Source: Candidatus Zixiibacteriota bacterium (GTDB taxonomy: Bacteria > SM23-81). Taken from it: a stretch of 7,052 nucleotides of DNA. Positions 1 to 6,700 of the stretch are shown here, one piece after another; position 1 is the stretch's first letter; every line of letters begins with the position of its first letter. The DNA is taken from positions 1 to 7,052 of the forward strand of contig DAOVRJ010000125.1 of assembly GCA_030628225.1 (NCBI GenBank), read 5' to 3'. The translations under genes and the position numbers were made by a program. The notes beneath the pieces are model-generated. The model saw nothing but the letters and a program-made list of their open reading frames with translations, had not been told where the DNA came from and did no database searches.

Positions 1-17
1 ATAGTCAGTACAAGATC

Positions 18-43
18 AATTTGAAATTTTCACTCTGCATTTT
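18..43 (+). repeat. AT-rich inverted repeat, left arm
   Basis: The reverse complement of this arm matches 204-229 at 22 of 26 positions without gaps, with 160 bases between the arms. AT-rich similarity continues outward in looser form (TTTTCATTTTGCATT to 55). Words such as AAATTTTCACTCTGCAT resemble dispersed AT-rich repeats I recall from intergenic regions of several environmental bacteria, so this may be one copy of such a family. Confidence 0.7.
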
Positions 44-168
44 TCATTTTGCATTGGGGGCCACATCAGAGGGTATACAGGTATCCCTTTTAATTGAGTC
101 GTTCACTATTACTGAGAGTTCCCGGCGGAAAGATCCCACAGTGGCCCCAGGGCACGCGGGCTGCAGCG

Positions 169-186
169 AGGGGGAAACTTCCCCCT
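169..186. repeat. GC-rich hairpin AGGGGGAA / TTCCCCCT
   Basis: Eight bases at 169-176 pair with 179-186 around a 2-base centre, so in practice about 7 bp with a 4-base loop. No T-run follows on either strand, so it is not a standard terminator. It lies between the two AT-rich inverted arms. Confidence 0.55.
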
Positions 187-203
187 TCAAAAAGATTCAT
201 TTC

Positions 204-229
204 AAATTGCAAAGTGCAAATTTTAAATT
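204..229 (-). repeat. AT-rich inverted repeat, right arm
   Basis: This is the partner of the arm at 18-43 in opposite orientation (22 of 26 identical). The AT-rich block runs from about 196 to 238 and includes the internal near-repeats CAAATTGCAAAGTGCAAA and TTTTAAATTGTAAATTTG. The arms could pair in RNA or mark the ends of a small non-autonomous element. They could also be two independent copies of one dispersed repeat in opposite orientation. Confidence 0.7.
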
Positions 230-282
230 GTAAATTTGCCCCTTCCTGATCCCCAGGCCCTTTTTCCGCACTCCAAGCTCCC

Positions 283-336
283 AACTCCCTCAACTCTCTA
301 AACTCTCTCAACTCGCCTAACTCTCTTAACTCTCAC
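283..336. repeat. 9-base tandem repeat, six units (AACTCTCTN)
   Basis: Six consecutive 9-base units begin with AACTC: AACTCCCTC, AACTCTCTA, AACTCTCTC, AACTCGCCT, AACTCTCTT, AACTCTCAC. The phase is perfect, with scattered substitutions. A degenerate copy may precede at 275-282. On the minus strand the unit reads NAGAGAGTT. The array starts 22 bases beyond the DUF2723 stop codon and would lie in its 3' untranslated RNA. Confidence 0.85.
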
Positions 337-357
337 ATACACAGATCACGACGTCAC

Positions 358-2580
358 TCAATTTTTCATCTGCTGCTCCAAGCGCTGTAGCTCGCCTCTG
401 GCTGTGGCAGCAAAGGGTCCTTCGGGGTCTAGTGCCAGACAGCGCTGGAAATAAACCCTGGCTCGCGCCGGCTCATGGAGGCGCTGCGCGTAAAGAAGGC
501 CCAGGTTGTAGCAGATGGACGTGCTATTGGGATCCAGAGCCAGCATCTTCTCCAATTCCCGGGCGGCCCGGTCAAAGTGCCCTTTTTCCAGATACTCTTT
601 TGCCCTGAGCCGGGCCAGGTTGAACTGAGCCGTCCGATTTCCGGGCCAGATCGCAAGAGCTCGTTTCATCTCCCTTTGGGCCAAATCGGTCCTTCCCACA
701 TCTACGCATAGGTTTGCCAAGTTGATATGAATGTTCGATTCATCCATACGGGTCTTCTCACGACACAGCAAAGCTCTCTCAAACTCCAGCTTGGCGCCTT
801 TAATCCAGCCCATTCGGCGGAAGAAGATGCCCATTTCGTTGTGAATTTTAGCCTTCTCCACTCCCTCCAGCTTTGCTCTGGCCAGGGCATACTGCCTCAG
901 GGCGGCTGAAGTATCCTTGCTGACCCATAGATCCTCTCCCCAGGACAGGTGATAGTTGGCCATCATCATCTGAGCCCGGTAGTCCCGTGACTGCCGGGGG
1001 GCCTCGAACTCCTCCTTTAAATACTTCGACCAGAGAAGTTTCCTTTCCCGGGCCCGACCTGCCCCCCTCTGCAGCCTGTAGACCAGACCAAGCGGTTCCA
1101 GAGACAGGTCGTCCATCTGCAAGACATCGGTGCCCGCGGACATGTGCTCTTTGGTGAAATAGACCGGCCGATGGGTCCGCTCCACCACCATTCTTCTCAG
1201 CCGGCCCGGGTTTTCATCCTGCGCACTCCCGCTCAGCCCCAGAAAACGGCGCATCCGCTCCAGGGTACCGCCCAGGTCAAAGACAGCGATGTCGGGCCGC
1301 ACCCCCTCCACATCGTGGAGGTACAGGGTCGGAAAACTCTCATTGTCGGCGGCGGTGAATAGGATGGCTCCAGGCTCCACAGAACTCAAGATGTTCATCC
1401 CATAATCGTGGGCGATGGTCCTCCCCCGCTGGGAAGCCCTGGAGAAATTGACGGCCAGTGGTATGGCCGTCAAGGCGACCAGAGCAACCGTGCCGGCGAT
1501 GCGGAGGCCATCACCACGGCGAGATAGCAGCCAGCGTAGTCCCCACGACAGGGCAAAGCCCAACCACAGGCTGAATATGAGAAAAGAGGGTAGATAATAG
1601 GCCTCGATGTCCTGGATACCATAGAAGGAGGTCAGCAGCACATTACCCAGACCGATCAGGAGAAACAGGACGAAAAACCCTCGCCGCTTCGCTCCCTGCA
1701 GCAGGGCACCAGCCAGGCTCAGAATCAGCAGGAAGACGCCGAACTGGTTGGCCAGCAATCTCACATAGTGGCCCAGGTTCCTACACACATCCAGCGGAAA
1801 GGCGAATAGGAAGTATCCTCTGTACTGGCGGGCGGTTACGTGTTGCCACATACGACGGATAGTCTCGGGATTCCCCCAGTCATGCGGCGGGTCGGCGGCC
1901 GATCGCAGGGGCAGGTAAAGATAGAGGCTAACCCCCAACAGGAAAAAAATGGCCATCCCGGGGAGATGTCCTTTAAGGTTCAGCCGACGCCAGTCGGAGA
2001 TGGCCAGATACAGGACCGCGCCCGACATGAAAATCACCGAGGTATGGTTGCCAAAGGACAGCCCCCAGAGAAATGCCCCCATATAAGCCAGTCGGCCATC
2101 GGTGGTGCGTCGCCACAAAAGGGCCACCAGGATCAGGGCGGCCACTAAAAAAACATGCAGTGTATAAACCTCAGATTGCACAGCATGGGACCACATCGTC
2201 TCCGAAAAGCAGAAGATCAAGGCCGTGGCCAAAGCCACCAGACGCAAGAAGAAACGATCCTGCTTAAGAATACCACAAAACATCTCCCCAGCCAGAAAAT
2301 AGACCAACAGGGAGGCCAGGGATGCGAAGAACGCCGACATCAGGTTAATTCTCACGGCAACGCTGCCCAGGGGCAGGGCTACGCTGAAGACCCGACCTAA
2401 AAGGCAGTACAGGGGATAGCCGGTGGGATGCGCGATACCCAGTCCGTGGGCGGCGCAGATGAGCTCGCCGCCGTCTCCCACGGGAACCGTGGGACAGAGA
2501 GTGCTGCCATAGAGGAGCAACGGCAGGGAAAAGGCCAGCACCGCGAACAGAATGTCGACTTTGCGCCTTGTTTTAGTCAT
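358..2580 (-). CDS. DUF2723 (GT-C-like) polytopic membrane protein with C-terminal TPR repeats
   Basis: The 740-residue protein appears full length. Residues 1-380 hold about ten membrane segments. DUF2723 landmarks occur in the usual order: PTVPVGDGGELICAAHGLGI (30-49, acidic GDGGE), HPTGYPLYCLLGRVF, MWSHAVQSEVYTLH (129-142), GLSFGNHTS (173-181), LPLRSAADPPHDWGNPET (223-240) and YGIQDIEAYYLPSF (320-333). A soluble, probably periplasmic part follows, with DNESFPTLYLHDVEGVRPDI (412-431). Residues about 575-722 form four TPR-like units (NEMGIFFRRMG, INLANLCVDVGR, FNLARLRAKEYLEKGHFD, YNLGLLYAQRL). The family is predicted to be GT-C glycosyltransferases using lipid-linked sugars; the acidic residues near 36-39 are candidate catalytic residues by analogy with GT-C enzymes. 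Substrate is unknown. ATG 2580 fits the usual family N-terminus but has no ribosome site at normal distance, because a terminator stem sits just upstream. I see no promoter in the short gap and no clear terminator after the TGA at 358-360. Confidence 0.92.
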   Translation of the reverse strand: MTKTRRKVDILFAVLAFSLPLLLYGSTLCPTVPVGDGGELICAAHGLGIAHPTGYPLYCLLGRVFSVALPLGSVAVRINLMSAFFASLASLLVYFLAGEMFCGILKQDRFFLRLVALATALIFCFSETMWSHAVQSEVYTLHVFLVAALILVALLWRRTTDGRLAYMGAFLWGLSFGNHTSVIFMSGAVLYLAISDWRRLNLKGHLPGMAIFFLLGVSLYLYLPLRSAADPPHDWGNPETIRRMWQHVTARQYRGYFLFAFPLDVCRNLGHYVRLLANQFGVFLLILSLAGALLQGAKRRGFFVLFLLIGLGNVLLTSFYGIQDIEAYYLPSFLIFSLWLGFALSWGLRWLLSRRGDGLRIAGTVALVALTAIPLAVNFSRASQRGRTIAHDYGMNILSSVEPGAILFTAADNESFPTLYLHDVEGVRPDIAVFDLGGTLERMRRFLGLSGSAQDENPGRLRRMVVERTHRPVYFTKEHMSAGTDVLQMDDLSLEPLGLVYRLQRGAGRARERKLLWSKYLKEEFEAPRQSRDYRAQMMMANYHLSWGEDLWVSKDTSAALRQYALARAKLEGVEKAKIHNEMGIFFRRMGWIKGAKLEFERALLCREKTRMDESNIHINLANLCVDVGRTDLAQREMKRALAIWPGNRTAQFNLARLRAKEYLEKGHFDRAARELEKMLALDPNSTSICYNLGLLYAQRLHEPARARVYFQRCLALDPEGPFAATARGELQRLEQQMKN

Positions 2581-2583
2581 GGC

Positions 2584-2623
2584 AAATAAAAAGGAGGTTG
2601 GGAATGGTATCCCCCAACCTCCT
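2584..2623 (-). terminator. Strong intrinsic terminator between the PorV-like gene and the DUF2723 gene
   Basis: On the minus strand AGGAGGTTGGG (2623-2613) pairs perfectly with CCCAACCTCCT (2602-2592), giving an 11-bp stem with a 10-base loop. TTTT, A, TTT follow directly (2591-2584). It lies 39 bases after the PorV-like stop codon and ends that transcript. The plus strand has no T-run after the stem, so it acts in one direction. The base of the stem is only 11 bases from the ATG of the next gene, which is unusually close. The 5' arm carries a Shine-Dalgarno-like AGGAGG and the 3' arm its complement. Confidence 0.9.
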
Positions 2624-2662
2624 GTTCAGGCTTCTTACCGATCACGCCTGGAAAATGGGCCA

Positions 2663-3655
2663 TCAATAGCAGACGGTAAGGCTGAACCGCTGGATACCGT
2701 CCATGTACTCATGCTCTTCATAGCTGTAATCGATGGACGCCAGGATGCCGCTGGTCAGGGTCACCCTAGCTCCCAAACCCGCCGTCAAACCCATGTTGCT
2801 CCTGCCGCTATAGCCGATCCGAGCGAAATAAGAATCGTTGAAGCCATACTCCAGCCCGGCGCTGAAGGTTTCGTCCTGGTCACTGAGATGGAGACCATCC
2901 ACAGCGGCGATCAACCTATTGGACCCTGCCGAGACGATATCATAGGTCAGGCCCATCTGGAAAATCAGCGGCATAGGATAGGGCTCTGACTTATAGGTGG
3001 CCGGAATATCCTCGTCGACCTGCGAATAATCCGGCATGCCGATGGTCAGGTCCAGGCCATCCCCGGAATAGACCAAATCGGGGCCGAAGTTGCGGATGGC
3101 GAATCCCAGCTTCATCTTTCCCGCACTCGGCGCATAGGTACCGCCCACATCAAAAGCCCAGCCGCTGGCATTCACTATGTCGATATTCTGGTTGATGAAC
3201 TTGAAGGTCAACCCGGCGGTGAACTTGTCGGTCATCATTCGGGCAAACGACAGACCCAGGGCGAAATCATTGGCCGAAAAGGTCTCTCCTAAAGCACTCT
3301 CCTGATCCTCAAAGGTGGTCCGCTTGATATCGCCGGAGAGATACGCCACTCCGCTGATGCCCACCACCCCTCCCAAAGCGGGAGTCGCAAAGGCCACGTT
3401 CTCCAAGTTCATGTCGGCAAAGAGCTCACCATGGCTGAAAAAAACGGTGGATGCATCAAGGACAGCCAGCCCGGCGGGGTTGTAGTATATGGCGTCCGCC
3501 CCCTCGGCCAGGGCAACATACGCCCCCCCCAGGGCGACGGATCGACATCCTCCGCCTAATGCCAAAAACTGGGCACCCGCACCACCCAACCTGGCCTCGG
3601 CCACCAGGGGAATGCAGACCAGAACGGCCAGCACGACAACGAATATTCTCTTCAT
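2663..3655 (-). CDS. PorV/PorQ-family outer-membrane beta-barrel protein
   Basis: The 330-residue product starts at ATG 3655, chosen because GGAGGTG lies 5 bases upstream and a clean signal peptide follows (MKRIFVVVLAVLVCIPLVAEA, cleavage after about residue 21). An in-frame ATG at 3685 would add 10 residues, but it lacks a good ribosome site and would bury the signal peptide. The mature N-terminus has the family hallmark: a Gly-rich segment, SVALGGAYVALAEGADAIYYN (39-59), then NPAGLA. Alternating amphipathic strands follow throughout, with a KMKLGFAIRNFGPDLVYSGDG element at 180-200 and an aromatic-ended last strand (FSLTVCY). Family members are outer-membrane barrels related to FadL; PorV is the type IX secretion component that shuttles cargo to the attachment machinery. 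The upstream neighbour has a type IX-like sorting domain, 54 bases away on the same strand, so the two are probably co-transcribed. A strong terminator follows the stop. Whether it works as PorV or is a paralogue cannot be told here. Confidence 0.85.
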   Translation of the reverse strand: MKRIFVVVLAVLVCIPLVAEARLGGAGAQFLALGGGCRSVALGGAYVALAEGADAIYYNPAGLAVLDASTVFFSHGELFADMNLENVAFATPALGGVVGISGVAYLSGDIKRTTFEDQESALGETFSANDFALGLSFARMMTDKFTAGLTFKFINQNIDIVNASGWAFDVGGTYAPSAGKMKLGFAIRNFGPDLVYSGDGLDLTIGMPDYSQVDEDIPATYKSEPYPMPLIFQMGLTYDIVSAGSNRLIAAVDGLHLSDQDETFSAGLEYGFNDSYFARIGYSGRSNMGLTAGLGARVTLTSGILASIDYSYEEHEYMDGIQRFSLTVCY

Positions 3656-3660
3656 CCTTG

Positions 3661-3667
3661 CACCTCC
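3661..3667 (-). promoter_or_regulatory. Ribosome binding site deciding the start of the PorV-like gene
   Basis: The minus strand reads GGAGGTG, followed by CAAGG and then ATG at 3655. Match and spacing are near ideal. The upstream in-frame ATG at 3685 has only an A-rich stretch before it. Confidence 0.85.
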
Positions 3668-3709
3668 ATTAGGAAGTAATCCCATTCATCTTTTTTCAAC
3701 GGGATGGCA

Positions 3710-6700
3710 TCAGCGGATAATGGCAAATTTCCCCACCGCCGTCTTGCCGTCATCATCCTCCACCTGATAGATGTAGAGACCGCTCACCGCCCTCATATCC
3801 TCCTCGGTTAACAAGTCCCAGGTCTTCGATCCGTCGCCCTCATCGCTGTAATGCTCCAGGGTGCGAATCAACAGGCCGGCGGTGGTAAAAATGCGGATGG
3901 TACACCGGGAGGGCAGATGTTGAAAATAAATCCACTGATTAAAACGATTGCTATCCCATGGAGCCCGGATGTAGTATGGATTGGGAACGACGGAAATGTT
4001 GTTCAGAGAATAATCGCTTATCTCCCTCTTAGAGCAGAAGCGGTACTCATCCTCGTCGCTGAAGGGCTTGTGGGTCATGATGAGATACGTGGAGCTGGTG
4101 CCGGGAGGACGGGTAGCATCGACGATCACGGTGCTCAGCTGGATGATCGGCTTGTTGTTGCTGTTGAAAACCCAGATGCGGTCCCCCTCGCTCCAGATCC
4201 CATCTTTGTCCATATCCAGCCACGTGGTGGGATACTCCTCGTCCAGGGAGATGTTCGTCACCAGCCAGGGAACCTGGTTGCCCATTCTGTCGATGCTGCC
4301 TCCCTCCGGGAAGGTCACCTCGAAATCGTAGGGATCGTCGGGCTCAACACCATCCAACCCAATTGGCAGGAAATGGTAGCCGCAGCTTCCCTGGGTCCAT
4401 CTGCCGGCATAGATTCCCACGGTGTCGATGGTGGCGATCTGAGGCCCCTGGACTCTCATCAGCAGACCCTCCACCATCTCCGGATTGGCCTCACCCAACA
4501 GGGTGGCCATGGAATCCAACAGCACCGCGCCGGTGATCAGGTTGGTAAGTCTCCAGTAGCCGGCCTTGGGCCTTACCTCAGCAGCACGCATGAAAGTGAT
4601 GGCGTAGTCATCCCCGGTGAGATATGCCGGCTGAGCGATGGTCACAAACAGAGACCCCGTGGCCGCCCCGGCGTGATGGACCAACCTGTTGTTCTCGGTA
4701 GACCAGGTTGTGGAGCCGTCCACATCGGCGGCATCTGTGCGCGGAACAATGGAGTATTTCGTGCCGCTCTGGGCGCTCTCCAGGGACTCCAGTCCCTGCT
4801 CCTTCAGACCCTTATCGAAGGAAGTCACCGAGTAATAGTAGGTCAGCCCGTTGGTCAAACCGGCGTCGGAATGGGAGTAAAAAAGGCCGGTCTGGTCGCC
4901 GATAGGCTCGTTGAGGAAGGTGCGCACGGTGAACAGATCCCCGCCCTGAGGGTTGTACAGGGTTCCCGGCGGGTGTTGTTCGCTGGAGTCGCCCTCGGCG
5001 ATGTAGAAGAAAAATCCGTTCATGTAGATAAGGCCACCGTCCACATAGGGGGCCACGTAATCGTTGCCGGAAATGGCCGGCGGGTATGTAAAGGAGGTGT
5101 CATCGGGGTCGACGACGCAGAAAACATTCCACAACAGCGAGTCTCGGGCGGTCTGGTCGTATTTGTAAAGCGTTTGCTGCGTGTTGTTGTACACCGTGAA
5201 GCTGGTGTCGCTGGCGAACTCGATGAGATACTCACCCTCCACGTAAGTGAAATCTGCCTTTTTATAGTAGCTGTGAAAGCCCAAGTTCACAACGGCGTTG
5301 CCACGTGTGTATTTGACCTGAACGGCCCGGCCGGTGCTGTCGCCGGCGATGTCATACTCGGCCAACTGCTCCCAGGACCCGGGCAGACCATTGTCGCTCC
5401 GGTAAACCCGATACCCCTCGAAGTCCTTGATGCCGCTGATGACGTCCTCCACCTCCTCCGGCGAATCGTCCCAGGTCAAAAAGGCCATCCCGTCGCCCGG
5501 CGTCAGGGTCAGCTCCGGCGGCGGCGGCGGAGCCGTCCCGATGTAACCTTTGTTAAACTGCATCTGGGCCTGAACGGTGTTCTCCTTCAATTCCGAGAGG
5601 CTGCGTCCCATGACGATGGCCAGGGTCCAGGTGACCTCTTCCCCGGGCTGCAGGTGACGATACGGGCCGCTGCAGTTCAGGTGACGCACATCCCGGGGGT
5701 TCTCGAAGATCTCGAAGATGGCCGGATCAGGATCCTCGGGGATGGCGTAGCCCTGCCCCCGGCCATCATCCCCGACCAGCTCGCCGTACTTCTTCTCGTC
5801 CTGCTGGTTCTCGTCCACGATACCCTCTGGCCCATGGTCTGAGCGGACCCAGGTCGAGAAGGCGGTCAGCCCTATCTCTTCCTCCTCGCCGGGATTATGG
5901 GGAGTTTCCACTAAGACGCATCCGATATAGCCGGCAGAGGTGGACCAGCCGGGCTCGGTCAGATTGCTGTCGTAAGTGTAGCCCAGCTTCAGGTTCTCGT
6001 CATAGCCAATGAGATCGTCGTTGGGTCCCACACCCGTCGCCAACAGAGCTCCAGGGCCCACATCGTTGTCCATGAAAAAACCGAAGTACAGGCTGTCCAG
6101 GGCAAAATCGTTCATGTTTTTGATCTTGAAGTTGATAAACACGTAGTTAGTGCTGGCCCCATAGCTCCAGGAATAAGTGCGCTGCTCCACCCGAAGACCC
6201 AGGCCATCGGTGTCATACCCAAATGAGGGCCAGAGGAAACGACCTTCATCTTCCGCTATCCAATCGCCACACACACACCAGGTGTCCTGCAGGGAGATCA
6301 CATCCCCATTTTCCGGATCCAGGTCGTACTCGTTGTGGCCGAAGGCCTCCCGTCGTCTCGGGTTTATGGCGCCGCTGTCGGCGTAGGGCCAGCGCTCCTG
6401 GTAGGAGAGCGGATCCGATCCCGATGGGGCGAACACGCTGGCGCCAGCGTGCTCGTCATCCGGCGGGAACATCTGATCGCTGGTCCTCAGCCTGCTCATG
6501 GGGCACATGTCCGGATGATAGGCACCGGTGGCCACCCGAGCCACGTAAGTGGTGTCATCTCCCAGAACAAAGGGGTACATGGCCCCGATCCACGCGCCAG
6601 AGGAGAAGTTGTAGAACTGCATGGAGCCGCCGGGATACTCGGCACAGTACCCGTTCCAGTTGGTGATGTCGTCTGGCCAGGTTCCGTCGTAGCCGGGCCA

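Larger units (their letters stand above)
1..357. other. Non-coding, repeat-bearing stretch downstream of the DUF2723 gene
   Basis: No credible gene is present. The short open frames of about 70 codons on either strand run through the repeats and lack ribosome sites and family features. In order it holds an AT-rich arm (18-43), an unassigned middle part with a GC-rich hairpin (169-186), a second AT-rich arm in opposite orientation (204-229), and a 9-base tandem array (283-336). I found no tRNA or other RNA gene, and no hairpin with a T-run that would end the DUF2723 transcript. Confidence 0.7.

Noticed and set aside
169-186. GC-rich hairpin as terminator of the DUF2723 transcript
   Set aside because: No T-run follows it on the minus strand (CGCTGCAG comes next), and it is about 170 bases past the stop codon.
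21-311. Two short overlapping open frames (plus 21-233, minus 90-311) in the non-coding stretch
   Set aside because: Both run through the AT-rich arms or the 9-base array, lack ribosome sites, and their peptides mirror the repeats (for example RELREL).
2627-2650. CAGGC/GCCTG 5-bp stem upstream of the terminator as a riboswitch or antiterminator
   Set aside because: The pairing is short with a 14-base loop, and it sits right at the end of the PorV-like gene. No conserved riboswitch elements are visible.
3656-3709. Possible terminator between the exported-protein gene and the PorV-like gene
   Set aside because: Only a 5-bp ATCCC/GGGAT pairing with a long loop and no T-run follows the stop, so co-transcription is more likely.
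5091-5100. Shine-Dalgarno-like AAGGAGGTGT on the plus strand
   Set aside because: It lies inside the minus-strand gene and no recognisable plus-strand gene follows.
3851-5842. A 663-codon open frame on the plus strand opposite the large exported protein gene
   Set aside because: It has no family features or signal, its composition (Val, Leu, Gly, Arg-rich, low-complexity) is typical of the antisense of a GC-rich gene, and the opposite strand clearly encodes recognisable domains.
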